DNA of 64,000 nt from Nyssa sinensis (taxonomy: Eukaryota > Streptophyta > Magnoliopsida > Cornales > Nyssaceae): positions 17,485,300 through 17,549,299 of the forward strand of contig CM018036.1 of assembly GCA_008638375.1 (NCBI GenBank), in the 5' to 3' direction. The notes under the pieces are model-generated. The model worked only from the letters and a program-made list of their open reading frames with translations, ran no database searches and was not told the DNA's origin. Shown in pieces: positions 1 to 10,794 of the stretch. Position 1 is the first letter of the stretch. Each line of letters begins with the position of its first letter. The translations under genes and the position numbers were made by a program.

Positions 1-690
1 GCATGTCTAGTCATTCTAAGACTACTTGACTTACCAAAAATTGAAATGTAATTGCATCCATAACTAGAGAACATGTTTCATCATAATCAACACCAAGTCT
101 CTACGAGAGACCTTGTGCTACAAGTTTGGCTTTATATCTAATAATTTCATTTTGTTCATTACGCTTTCGTACAAATACCTATTTGTACCCTACAGGCTTT
201 ATGCCTTCAGGTGTCTGGACTGCAAGTCCAAGTACCTCTTGTTTTGCTAACGAGTTTAACTTAGCCTGTATCGTTTTCTTCCATTTTGGCCAATCATTTC
301 TATGTCGACATTCTTCAACGCTTTGTAGTTCATGATCTTCATCACCTCTGGTGATTTCTAGTGATATTAAGAAGGCAACTATATGATCAATGATAATATA
401 ACTTCGATCCCATATATTTCCATTAGATACATAATTTATTGAGATTTCTTTATTTTCACGTATCTGTGCTTCTTCAGGGGCTACTTGTTCCGCATCAGGG
501 GATATTACTTCTTTAGGAAGCATTTCGTCTTCTAAATGTATTTGTTTACCTTACTCATGAGGTATCATTATACCAACGTTAGTTTTATGATGTAGGGTCT
601 CTTCAAAAGTTGCCATTTCTTTTATTCCTTGTATCTTCTTCTTCTGGAGAAGTTTATCTTTCGCACCAATAGGTCTGCCATGCATAACAA
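1..690 (-). pseudogene. Ty1/copia retrotransposon pol fragment (broken)
   Basis: Read on the minus strand, 179-523 is an open stretch whose C-terminal part (motifs EECRHRNDWPKWK, LNSLAKQEV, QTPEGIKPVGYK) is the start of the copia reverse transcriptase domain (RVT_2 family). Reading on towards base 1, the RT continues (VFVRKRNEQNEIIRYKAKL, then LGVDYDET), but the expected Trp codon after GYK is a stop and a second stop follows about 25 codons later. Upstream, around 520-690, a linker of the type HGRPIGAKDK is recognisable and is also broken by a stop. The catalytic part of the RT would lie to the left of the window. No LTR or intact ORF is present, so I infer a dead partial copy. Confidence 0.8.
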
Positions 691-1458
691 TATACACACA
701 CATAATTGTTTCAAGTAACGTAACCTTTTGTTAGTTGGTCTTTACCAAACCAAATATATTCCCAACATTACTACTACTTAATAATGCACCTTTATTATGT
801 TTAACTCCCATTGTACTAATCAAAGGCTACTTGAAAACTCTTTAATGCCTGTTACTCTACAACTTAGAATTTCCTAAAAAAAATCTATTTTCACATAACT
901 TCAGTTATAATTACCACGTTAATACAAACTATTATACAATCAAGTCTCAAATAATTAATAATCTTGAAAGATTTAAAAAATATTAATTACTGAGTTTCTT
1001 GATAATTTTTATTAACGAAATTTTTTTCTCACAAATATATCATTTTTTTCATCAAAATAAGACATGTAAACATAATTTCAATGGTAATAATATTTTTCCA
1101 AATAAATATGTATAATATCTAACTTAAGTTATAAGAAAACTCTGAATATCCTTTTTGTTATTACTATGTACACTATACATGTGTATCTTTTAGTATGATA
1201 AATAATACTATAAATGAATTTTTCTAAAAAATTATTAATGATTAAAAAATTTTAAGTTATTTAATATTAATTATTAGAGAGTCAATTATATAAAGAGAAC
1301 TCAATTTTAATGTTTCATCTTTTGGCATTCCTTACTTATTTTTCAATTATTATCTTAGGCCATGTTAATTTTCCGAAATGAGATGGATAAGATTATTTAG
1401 TGGCTAATTTTGTAAGTAACAAAAAAATACCCTTATGACATGTAAAAACCTCATTAAT
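691..1458. other. AT-rich intergenic DNA, nothing recognised
   Basis: This is low-complexity AT-rich sequence without an ORF of interest, a recognisable RNA gene or an obvious repeat structure. Confidence 0.5.
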
Positions 1459-1466
1459 ATGAGAAT

Positions 1467-2527
1467 TAGGGGTGCACATGGGTCGGGTTGTAGTAGAATC
1501 GAAACCGATCCAACCTTATACGGTTCTAAAAAAATAGAACCGGAATCGAAAGCGTGAACTGTTGGACCCAATCTAACCAGAACCGAACATTTTTAGGTTG
1601 GGTCGGATCGGTTCAATTTTTTTTTTTTTACAGAAACCAAAAAAATAAAATAAAAAACCAACTCTCGATATATATATGCAATAAAAATTAAGCCATCTAG
1701 ATATTTATGACATTTTGACAATATAAAAAAAAATTAGCAATGGTTTTGAAAAAGAAAATTAATAACTTATTATACAAGGTTATTTTTTTTTGTTAACAAT
1801 TATCTTTGATTTGTTACTGTCTCATTGATTTGTGACTTAAAATCTTAATACCAAAAGGTAGCACTCGCTATTATATTAGATAATTAAAACAAAGTTTGTA
1901 AACTTAAAATCATATTTTTTATCCTTTTTTTTAACCCAAAAAAATGGGTGAGGGAAAGCAAAAGAGAAGAAAAATTGAGAGTATATTTTTTATTATGCAA
2001 ATATAAAAGTAAATTAAAGTGGCTATGAAAATTCTTTTTCTCTTAGGACAAATGAGATGGTTAGGACATCACTTCCAACTTTGGATGTGTTGGGTTGAAA
2101 CGGTTTCCATGATGATGCATGTAGGATGGAGTATTGGAAGCACCGGGCAAAAGCAAAAATAAAAAGTAAGAAAAGAAAGTGTTTCAATGAGAACAAGGTT
2201 TATTTGTTTAAGTAGAACAATGAATATATATATATATATATATATATGTTAATAAAAAAGTAAATTACATTGACCTTCCTTAAAGTTTTTAAAAATTACA
2301 AAAAATCTTTTAATATTTTTTTTATAAAAAAATTGGAACAAAAAAAGTTGATAAAAAAAAATTATGTATTCGATTCTCGAGTTGGGGTCGGGTAACTCAA
2401 ACTTTCAATCCGATCCAATCTGATTTTCGGTTCTCTAATCCGAATCAATCCAAACTTCCTTTGACCCGAACCCATTAAAATCAGGTCAGATCGATTCTTT
2501 GATTCTCGATTATTTTGCACACCCTTA
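1467..2527. mobile_element. hAT-like non-autonomous DNA transposon (candidate)
   Basis: The left end reads TAGGGGTGCACA and the right end is its imperfect inverse (TGCACACCCTTA). Both subterminal zones are rich in GGTTCGG/CCGAACC-type motifs in opposite orientation, whereas the middle is plain AT-rich DNA with a (TA)n run. Flanking 8-mers ATGAGAAT (1459-1466) and ATAAAAAT (2528-2535) agree at 6 of 8 positions, which fits an eroded 8-bp hAT target duplication. No transposase ORF is visible. The family assignment is an inference from end sequence and duplication length. Confidence 0.45.
2224..2247. repeat. (TA)n microsatellite
   Basis: About 12 uninterrupted TA units lie inside the hAT-like element. 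Confidence 0.9.
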
Positions 2528-2535
2528 ATAAAAAT

Positions 2536-3260
2536 AAATTTGACAATCGCCACTTGCCATTCTCACAAATTATCATCCCAAACAACTACTAGATTATATT
2601 TCACTGTCTAATCTTGTAAGAGTGCATGTTAAACATCATAAATGTATCCGTAATGGAATTAAATAATTTACAACTTCATAACAATATATTTCCAGCGCTA
2701 TGCAATCTCCCAAATCCTAACCATGAAACAAACATGCCTATTTTTTTATACATCTTAGTACTCGCTTGGTTGACGTGTCAACAGGAAAAAAATATTTAGG
2801 TTAAGCAACTGTTTTTATGAGGTATTATTAATTAAGAGTGTGTTTGATGGAATTATAAATTTTGAAGAATTAATTATTAAAGAATGAATTCTGAAAAAAT
2901 AAATTGTTATCAAGGATGTTTGATAAAAATTATATATATTAATAATATGTAACGGTTTTAAGATATAAAACTCATAAAAAGTAAAAATTAATAAGAATAT
3001 TACTGTCATAATCCTAATAATTGAATAGAATTTAAAATTTGTGAAATTGCAAGAGGGTGGTGGTAAAAAGTAAGAACACTGGTATGTTTCTGTTTCTCAA
3101 CTTTTTCATTACACCCAGGCCCAGTAGGTTCCAAGCTCCTTTCTCACTTATTAATGCTTTCAAATCATTTTGTTTTCTCCCTCAACATGCCTGACGTGAC
3201 CATTCTCATCTCCGGCCCTCTTTTTGCTCGCTCTTTACTTTACATACTTCATACCACTCC
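2536..3260. other. 5' flank of the aspartic protease gene
   Basis: This intergenic sequence is AT-rich up to about 3050 and becomes more mixed and pyrimidine-rich towards the gene. No other gene or clear repeat is seen. Any proximal promoter elements of the downstream protease gene should be in the last few hundred bases. Confidence 0.5.
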
Positions 3261-3270
3261 TTTCGTCTCC

Positions 3271-3277
3271 ATATAAG
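3271..3277 (+). promoter_or_regulatory. TATA box of the aspartic protease gene
   Basis: The string ATATAAG (in CCATATAAGG) lies 69 bases before the ATG at 3340. This predicts a transcription start near 3300 and a leader of about 35-40 bases. The leader (about 3298-3335) is a CTCTCT pyrimidine tract, common in plant 5' UTRs. The ATG context (TGCAATGGC) is favourable. Confidence 0.65.
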
Positions 3278-3339
3278 GCCCAACCCACTCGCTCATTTCT
3301 CAATCCCTCACTCTCTCTCTCTCCGTCTCAGTCTCTGCA

Positions 3340-4830
3340 ATGGCCAAAAACAACATCATACTTCATGTTCTGTTCACCTTCACTTTCTTTCTCTACTGTC
3401 ACTCTGTTCTCTCTCGCAGCTTGTCATCATCCGAGTCACAAGACTCTCACCCCACCACAGTTTTCGATGTCTCAGCTTCGATCCAGCGAACTCTCGACGT
3501 TCTCTCCTTCGACCCTCAAAAGTCCCTAGAAGAGTCCACTCAACACCAAGAAGAACAAAGCACCACCCCAACTTCTTCATTCTCTCTCTCACTGCACCCT
3601 CGATCATCTCTCTTCAAATCCCAACACAAGGACTACAAAGCCCTGACTCTCTCTCGACTCGAGCGCGATTCTGCCCGAGTCAAGTCACTCACTACCAAAC
3701 TCGAATTTGCCGTCAATGGCATCAGCAAGTCAGACCTCAGGCCCGTTGAGACAGTGGTCGAACCGGAGGACCTCCAGACGCCGGTGACCTCCGGAGCGAG
3801 TCAAGGCAGCGGCGAGTACTTCTCCCGAGTCGGAGTGGGCCGACCGGCCAAGCCCTTCTACATGGTCCTCGACACTGGCAGTGACATCACCTGGCTCCAA
3901 TGTGAGCCCTGTATGGACTGCTACCAACAGTCCGACCCGGTCTTCAACCCGTCCGCATCCTCCTCTTACAGTCCCCTGTCGTGCAATTCCCAACAATGCT
4001 CCTCTCTGGACGTCTCGGCTTGCCGGAGCGGCAGGTGTCTCTATCAGGTCTCGTACGGCGACGGGTCGTATACCGTCGGTGATTTCGCCACCGAAACGGT
4101 GTCGTTCGGGAACTCCGGCTCTGTCAACAACGTAGCGATTGGGTGTGGTCACGACAACGAAGGGTTATTCGTCGGCGCCGCTGGTTTGCTCGGACTCGGC
4201 GGTGGCTCCCTCTCCCTTCCTTCTCAGATCAAAGCGTCGTCGTTTTCGTACTGCCTCGTGGACCGCGACTCTAGCTCGACATCGACTCTCGAGTTCAACT
4301 CGGCCCCACCCGGGGACTCAATCACCGCTCCGTTGCTTCGTAACTCGAGAGTCGATACTTTCCTCTATGTCGGACTCACCGGACTGGCCGTGGGTGGCCA
4401 ATTGCTCTCAATCCCGCCGTCTGTCTTCGAAGTGGACGAGAGTGGCCACGGAGGGATTATCGTCGACTCGGGGACTGCCGTGACTCGGTTGCAGACTCAG
4501 GCCTATAACTCGCTGCGCGAAGCGTTCGTTCAATTGACTCAGAACTTGCCGTCCACGAGTGGTTTTGCCCTGTTTGATACTTGTTACGATCTGTCATCGA
4601 TGCGCACGGTTAACGTTCCAACGGTGTCGTTTCACTTTGGCGGTGATAAAACGCTGACGTTGCACCCAAAAAATTACCTCATACCGGTTGACTCAGCCGG
4701 GAAGTTCTGCTTCGCGTTCGCTCCGACGGACGGGTCACTATCGATAATCGGTAATGTACAGCAGCAGGGGACACGTGTCAGTTACGATCTGGCCAACTCT
4801 CGTGTTGGGTTCAGTCCTAATAAATGTTGA
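3340..4830 (+). CDS. Nepenthesin-type aspartic protease, ASPG1-like
   Basis: This is a complete intronless ORF of 496 residues encoding a pepsin-like aspartic endopeptidase (MEROPS A1, plant A1B class), probably secreted. Residues 1-25 form a hydrophobic signal peptide (ILHVLFTFTFFLYC). A prosegment follows to about residue 155. The mature enzyme has both catalytic motifs, VLDTGSD (Asp178) and IIVDSGTA (Asp376), the flap Tyr in VSYGDGSYT (Tyr239), and the Cys-rich insert of nepenthesins between about residues 188 and 233 (LQCEPCMDC...CNSQQC...C). The C-terminus VSYDLANSRVGFSPNKC is typical. Length and layout match Arabidopsis ASPARTIC PROTEASE IN GUARD CELL 1, linked to drought and ABA responses, but the exact paralogue cannot be fixed from one sequence. 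The ORF is clearly GC-richer than its AT-rich flanks. The start is chosen because it gives the signal peptide and follows the TATA box and leader. No lesion is seen. Confidence 0.96.
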   Translation: MAKNNIILHVLFTFTFFLYCHSVLSRSLSSSESQDSHPTTVFDVSASIQRTLDVLSFDPQKSLEESTQHQEEQSTTPTSSFSLSLHPRSSLFKSQHKDYKALTLSRLERDSARVKSLTTKLEFAVNGISKSDLRPVETVVEPEDLQTPVTSGASQGSGEYFSRVGVGRPAKPFYMVLDTGSDITWLQCEPCMDCYQQSDPVFNPSASSSYSPLSCNSQQCSSLDVSACRSGRCLYQVSYGDGSYTVGDFATETVSFGNSGSVNNVAIGCGHDNEGLFVGAAGLLGLGGGSLSLPSQIKASSFSYCLVDRDSSSTSTLEFNSAPPGDSITAPLLRNSRVDTFLYVGLTGLAVGGQLLSIPPSVFEVDESGHGGIIVDSGTAVTRLQTQAYNSLREAFVQLTQNLPSTSGFALFDTCYDLSSMRTVNVPTVSFHFGGDKTLTLHPKNYLIPVDSAGKFCFAFAPTDGSLSIIGNVQQQGTRVSYDLANSRVGFSPNKC

Positions 4831-6246
4831 AGTATCTTAAAAGTAGGCTTGGTGTAATTCATAATTACCTTTTTATCCCTGTTTATAAAGGTAATCTTTC
4901 AAAGGCATAGGACAGAAAGGTGGATAGATATATAGAGATATATATATATATATATTTATTAGTGTAATTAAAAGGGGTGCCAAGTTGGGTGGGTGGATGA
5001 AGGTGGGAGCCAGCATAAATAAGTACAAGGTGGCCTTTGGCTGGTGGGGTCATAATTATACATTATTATATGTACTTCCATCTCAGTGGCATGTATAGTA
5101 AATTACTTAAAAGTTCAGGGGTAATCGACTGCTTCTGTGGACGTTATGTTTGAACACGCTGACTGGCTTTCCAAATTTTCATCCCCCAACAATGTGTTAG
5201 TGATATGGAACTCTTGTTAAATGATGTCATTAATGTAATTTTATTGTATCAATATTATATTATTTAAAATATAAATTTTAAAAATATCATTAGTCAGCGA
5301 CAGAGATATTATGTTTAAGAGTAATATTAATAACTAGTGGATTAACGATATAAAAATATTAAAGATAAAATTAATTAAAAATAGATTTGAGTGTTCAAGA
5401 AAAAAAAATTTAATTTAATGTCATCACAAAAAAAGATAATGAAATATTGTTTTTAAATTTTATTATCTGATGATATTTTACAAAATTTGTATATATATAT
5501 ATATATATACACACACACGCACCTATTAAACTTATGATAAAATTTGTGAAAAATAATCGTATCATATTAAATAGTGACTCACAAAATAAAAATAAATGAA
5601 ATAATTATTAATTAAATAATTAGTAATTTTATTTATCGACATGAACTTTTCATAGAAAGAAAATAAAATAAAATGAAATTCGTACCAAAAACAAAATAAT
5701 AATGATTAAATGAAATGGGACGTAGACTCTGGCGGCAGTGGCGACAAGGTATAGTCAAACTACGTTGTTATTGAATGCCTGCATGTTTGACATGTGGTAA
5801 TTCTTTTTTCTTTTTCTTTTTTAATTTCTTTTTAAGCTAAACCCCCGCCTCTTGCGCTTTGGTATAAAACTTAAAATTAATTTTTTAATAATTTCTTAGG
5901 AAAACTTTGTGTTACATTTTTTAGTTAATTTTTTAATAATTTAATTATAATTTATTTGGCCATTAATAAGACTAGCTTTTTAATAAGATTATTTTCTTTC
6001 TAAACTTTCTTTTCCTTCTCACAAATATAAAAAATTAATAAAACAATATTTTGTATTCCTCTGTAATTAGTTTTATTAGTAATATAATTTTAAATTTAAT
6101 AAAAATAACTAGCAAAATTAATGGACAGACGTTACCAAAAGTCAATCCATCTCATTTACCATGCCATTGTGAAGCCTAGTCCTTGCATAATTAATGGACA
6201 GACTTTCTCAAACAATATTGTTATTAATTAGATTATGGTTTAATAA
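4831..6246. other. 3' flank of the protease gene, AT-rich
   Basis: Candidate 3' UTR sequence follows the stop, with an AATAAA-like string overlapping the end of the CDS. Beyond it is gene-free AT-rich DNA with (TA)n runs at 4929-4957 and 5491-5510, the latter running into a short (CA)n. Confidence 0.5.
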
Positions 6247-6867
6247 GTGTTCATGATTATCATTTCGACTCAAAAGTTAAAGTAATTTGTAATATTTTTA
6301 TTATTTGGAGTAAACACGTTTTTTTTTTTTACATGACATATCTAATTACATACTTAACTAAACTTATCATAAACAACCGTTTATATTTCTACTCAAAATA
6401 AAAGGTGTTCATGATTATCATTTTGACTCAAAAGTTAAAAGTAATTTGTAATATTTTCATTAATTGGAGTAAACACGTTTATTTTTTTTACATGAAATAT
6501 TTATTTACGTATTTAAGCAAACTTATCATAAACAACCGTTTATATTTCTATTCAAAATAATAGGTGCTCATGATTATCATTTCGACTCAAAAGTTAAAGT
6601 AATTTGTAATATTTTCATTAATTGGAGTAAACATGTTTATTTTTTTTACATGAAATATTTATTTACATACTTAAACAAACTTATCATAAACAACTGTTTA
6701 TATTTCTATTCAAAATAATAGGTGTTCATGATTATCATTTCGACTCAAAAGTTAAAATAATTTGTAATATTTTTATTATTTGAAGTAAAAACGTTTACTT
6801 TTTTTACATGAAATATCTAATTAAGTATGCAAGTAAATTTATCATAAACAACCGTTTATATTTCTAA
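6247..6867. repeat. Four-copy tandem repeat, unit ~158 bp
   Basis: The phrase GTGTTCATGATTATCATTT recurs at 6247, 6405, 6564 (as GTGCTCA) and 6722, giving spacings of 158, 159 and 158 bases. Each unit continues through GACTCAAAAGTTAAA, TAATTTGTAATATTTT, a poly-T/TACATGA block and CTTATCATAAACAACYGTTTATATTTCT. The copies are nearly identical apart from point changes and T-run length, so the expansion is fairly recent. No ORF is present. Confidence 0.9.
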
Positions 6868-6884
6868 ATAAATTAAACAGATAT

Positions 6885-7304
6885 TTGCATATGTTTATAA
6901 ACACAATACACATCCAATTTTTCTTTTTGGGTAAATAAAGGTATATAAAAAGGGGAGAATCCCAAGAAGAAACAAGGAACAAAACAACTCTAAACGAAGC
7001 ACAGCCAGAGACAGACAGGACCACTCAATAGCTAAAGAGGTCAAAAACAAATAACCTAATCACACATTCCAAGCATTACAGAGATAACTAATGAGGGGAA
7101 TGCTCCTGTTACAATTAGACAATTGAATCTTCACTCTGATGGGGATTGCAATCTCTTTAACAATCACACTAGGAGGCTTACTTGATTGAAAATTCTCCAA
7201 TTTCTTCTTTTCCAAATCGAATACACGGCTGCAGTAAAAGTCCATTTCATAACAGTATCAACGAAGGACTTCCCTGAGAAGTTGGATATAAACCAATTCT
7301 AGAT
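6885..7304 (-). pseudogene. LINE (L1-type) 3' fragment
   Basis: On the minus strand a frame starting near 7240 reads KWTFTAAVYSIWKRRNWRIF, the conserved pattern near the C-terminus of plant L1 ORF2, followed by stops and then the common 3' tail phrase SPLFIYLYLPKKK near 6910-6960. Two or more frames are needed, so the copy is dead. It ends a few bases before the Mutator-like MITE. Confidence 0.65.
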
Positions 7305-7314
7305 GTTAACCTAT

Positions 7315-7545
7315 CAATAATGCTATCCATACAAAATTTCTCTACCAAAATGTTATACCTGGAGAGAGGCAGACCATACAAAATTTCTCTACCAAAATGT
7401 TATACCTGGAGAGAGGCTGAAAAAGAGGGGAAAAGTGGGGAGCTTGACTTTTTTTTTCGGCCTGTTGATGTGGCTTGGCTGATTGGCAGCCACATCAGTA
7501 AGTATAACATTTTGGTAGAAAAATTGTGTATGGGTAGCATTATTG
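7315..7545. mobile_element. Mutator-like MITE with 10-bp target duplication
   Basis: The element is 231 bp. Its left end CAATAATGCTATCCATAC and the inverse of its right end CAATAATGCTACCCATAC belong to ~44-bp terminal inverted repeats with only three mismatches. It is flanked by a perfect direct repeat GTTAACCTAT (7305-7314 and 7546-7555). A 9-10 bp duplication is typical of Mutator-like elements. The left inverted repeat is partly duplicated in tandem (ATACAAAATTTCTCTACC occurs at about 7328 and again at about 7377). No coding capacity exists. Confidence 0.85.
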
Positions 7546-7650
7546 GTTAACCTATTGAGAGGGAAAGGTTTCAATTTTTGGCTAGGCCCTTATTATAATT
7601 TCTTAATCTCTTTTCTTTTAACAAACTTAGTGTTTTTGTCTTGTGAATTT

Positions 7651-7654
<4 letters not shown>

Positions 7655-7696
<42 letters not shown>
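7655..7696. repeat. (TA)n microsatellite
   Basis: About 21 TA units in a row. Confidence 0.95.
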
Positions 7697-7700
<4 letters not shown>

Positions 7701-8659
7701 ATATACTCCTTTAATTTAAAATTCTACCCGTCTTAGGTTTAATTTTTTTTTACACTTTACCTTTATCTTAATTTTAATTTGACTCTTAAATAGAGTTTTT
7801 ATCAAGTTTTTTATATACCCTATAGACTTTTGAGTGCTTTTTTTTCTTTGATTGGATTTTTTATGTAATTTATAAGCTTCTTGTATGAATAAATTTAGTT
7901 ATTTTTTTTAAAATATTATTAATCAATATTAAATTTTTATAATTTTTAAAATTTTAAAATTTATGATCAAACATTACGAACCCTGCCCGCCCCCATGTGA
8001 ATTCCTGGACTCGTCCCTGCCTAATCTACTATAAATTTTTTAAGCCCTTTTTAGTTATTTATATTTTGACTTAACATTAGTCTCCTTCAATTTAAATTTT
8101 TAAATCCCCTTTACATGTATTCTCAAGATCCAAAGACTCCGAAAAGGTTACTAGACAGAGCCCCTAACAACTATAGTCATCGAATAGAATATCATGTTGC
8201 ATCTAAATTAATCAAATATGTAAAATTATTCTATCAAATGCTACTTTTAATTAATATTTTTTATTTGGTAAAAACTTTTAATTAGTATTTGTTAATAAAA
8301 AAGAGTAAAATATTCACCTTATTCCACGGGAAATACACTTGAACTTTTCGCGAAAAATATATGTAAAAAAATATTATATTTTTAAATTTATATCTCAAAT
8401 CTCTTAAATAATATGACATTAATGTAATAAAATTATATTATTTCAAGTATTTTCTCAATCATGTCAATGTAATATCTATATATATATATATATATATAAT
8501 GGTAACTTTTGAGGTGGGTTTTTAGGTTTTACGGAAGGAGAAATAATGTGGGGGTGGGTTGGAAACTTGGAATGGGTGAATTTGCGGGAGAAATGCACGT
8601 CATTAGACAGCGAATCTTTAAGTGAGAAGGGTGAAGACAACGTGATTAAGGTTTTACTT

Positions 8660-8686
8660 CCCCCCCCCCCCCCAAAAAAAAAAAAA
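8660..8686. repeat. C14-A13 homopolymer junction
   Basis: Fourteen C are followed directly by thirteen A. Such tracts are prone to slippage and to sequencing error. Confidence 0.9.
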
Positions 8687-9366
8687 CAAACAGTGGCTGT
8701 TTTAGTGGGACCCAGCACATTTCTTGTTTGTCGGCAATCTTTGTCTTCCTCCTTACCTTTTTGCTTGCCTCTTACTAATTTGACCAGTAATTCTATATTT
8801 TGTTTCATATTTATATTTTAAATTATTTATCATTGATGAGATTTTTTAACTCAGTCATGCAATTTAGAAACATTATTTGAAGAGACGACTTTAAATTAAA
8901 ATTTGTGTCCAAAAAATATTATTTTTGAACAGATTTTTCATTACTAAAAACTTATTTTAAAAAGTTTCAAAAACATATGTTAAAAAGACACTCGTAAAAA
9001 TACATGGATCTGAAAATTAATTAAAAAATTATATGAATTATAGAAATAACAAAATAAATTTATCATTGATGCGTCACTGTATTATTAATAATATTTTAAA
9101 TCAAGTAATTAATATGATTATGTTATATTTGTATTACATTATTTAAAATAAAAAATTAGAATATATTTTTGGGAAATATAATATTATTGTGATTTATCAT
9201 GTAATTTATTATAATTGCATGAGTAATTCTTTATATGTTTACTTTGTTAAATATTTCAGTTGGTTATATTAAATTAAAAATTATTTTTCTTTACAAGTAA
9301 TTGCATGTTTCATAGAGATATGCCTTAAACACTTGTAACCTCATTTGTAATCAAAAATAATTTCAT

Positions 9367-9647
9367 ACTCCCCCTCCGTTCTGAATTAAAAGTCTCTTAT
9401 TCTATTTTGAGATATCTCATAATAAGAGTTCTGTTTAAAAAATTAATGTATAAGATGTCTCATAATGTATAAATAATAATGAAATTTTCAAATTACCGTC
9501 ACAAATTTAATATGAATGTACTACTCAATATGAATGAAAGTTAATTTTGTAAATTTATCATCTTAATCAAGTATAAAAGTATTAAATAATTATCCAGAAT
9601 AAAAAATTAATTTTTTCATAAAGACTATTAATTCGAAACGGAAGGAG
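9367..9647. mobile_element. Stowaway-like MITE
   Basis: This 281-bp element starts CTCCCCCTCCGTTCTGAATT and ends with the imperfect inverse AATTCGAAACGGAAGGAG, flanked on each side by TA (9365-9366, 9648-9649). The CTCCCTCCGT-type end and the TA target site are typical of plant Stowaway (Tc1/mariner) MITEs. The interior is AT-rich and non-coding. Confidence 0.75.
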
Positions 9648-9680
9648 TACATTTATGCAAGCACTAATATAACATTATAC

Positions 9681-9795
9681 ACAATATATATATATATATA
9701 GATATATAAAGGAATGGTACGTGAAAGATACAAATACATCATTATTGTATACTCTTTCATATATATGGCGCAACCCAATTCTTATTCCCCCTCAC

Positions 9796-9829
<34 letters not shown>

Positions 9830-9865
9830 GGCGCAACCCAATTCTTATTCCCCCTCACATGTATG

Positions 9866-9917
<52 letters not shown>

Positions 9918-9945
9918 GGAATGGTACGTGAAAGATACCCCTCAC
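9681..9945. repeat. Local duplication mixed with (TA)n runs
   Basis: The block ATGGCGCAACCCAATTCTTA plus the following TTCCCCCTCAC occurs twice (about 9765 and 9828). An outer phrase AAGGAATGGTACGTGAAAGA flanks the pair at about 9710 and 9916. The copies are separated by (TA)n and (TG)n runs, including a ~40-bp (TA)n at about 9873-9912. Replication slippage or template switching at the microsatellites would explain it. The Ile-Tyr-rich ORFs here are not genes. Confidence 0.8.
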
Positions 9946-10547
9946 GGAATTCCCTCCTCAAAAAGCTCCAGGTTATATGTGGTTGAGACAAAATGGCAAT
10001 TTCTAGTGAATTGTGAAGAAGGTGATACCCTGATTGACACTACTATATATATTTATATTTAAGCGTGTATAAAATATAGGGTTAATCAGCTGAATTTCTA
10101 AACAAGTTGTTATATTATTATTATAAAATTTATGAATATTTTTAATTTAAGGTAAAGAATTTGATTATTTTTATTTTTTAATTTAGATTCATAGCTGATG
10201 ACATGTCATTTGTATTTTTTTAAATAATGATATTAATACTCTCAATAGCACATCCGTCTAAAATAGACACTCTCAAATAACACATTCATTTAAAATAGTA
10301 AACTCTCAAATTAATGAAACCCTCACGCAATTCTCTCTTCTTGTCGAAATTCGTAATCTTTCTTTGTTGATTCAATAAAGATGAATAAAATTTTTACCCA
10401 ACTACTTATCCATCTTCTCTCACTCTCCCTTTCTTTCATATATCTGAATACTACTTATCTCTCTAACTTTTCTCTAACCCAATCGCCACCGCCATTGCTA
10501 ACTATATCTACAAAAAATTTATTGTAGTATCCAACAAATTAGTGAGT

Positions 10548-10551
<4 letters not shown>

Positions 10552-10590
<39 letters not shown>
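10552..10590. repeat. (TA)n microsatellite
   Basis: About 19 TA units. Confidence 0.95.
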
Positions 10591-10593
<3 letters not shown>

Positions 10594-10794
10594 CTTGTTG
10601 ATAATAATTAATTTTGCAATAACAATGGAAGGTTTGTTCTAAGCTGTGCCAAAGATGGTAGCGGTGGTGATTCCCTGTGACGGCTTGGTGGTGATAGAGG
10701 GTGATTCTATGGTAGCAGTGAAATATTGAGGTTAAACTAGAGACGCAATTTTAATTGCTTTGTAAAATTCTACATTGGTCTCACATACCGCAAA

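Larger units (their letters stand above)
7556..9366. other. AT-rich intergenic DNA with homopolymer and (TA)n tracts
   Basis: No gene is recognised. The stretch includes a (TA)n run at 7655-7696, another at 8476-8499 and a C14-A13 homopolymer pair at 8660-8686. Short ORFs here are composition artefacts. Confidence 0.5.

Noticed and set aside
3224..3529. Plus-strand ORF overlapping the protease start
   Set aside because: It lies in another frame, begins upstream of the TATA box and has no family motif. The protease frame explains this DNA.
3730..4152. 140-codon minus-strand ORF
   Set aside because: It is a shadow of the GC-rich protease CDS. No signal, motif or codon pattern supports it.
9721..10062. 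Ile-Tyr repeat ORFs on both strands
   Set aside because: They are translations of (TA)n microsatellites. The same holds for 13676-13879.
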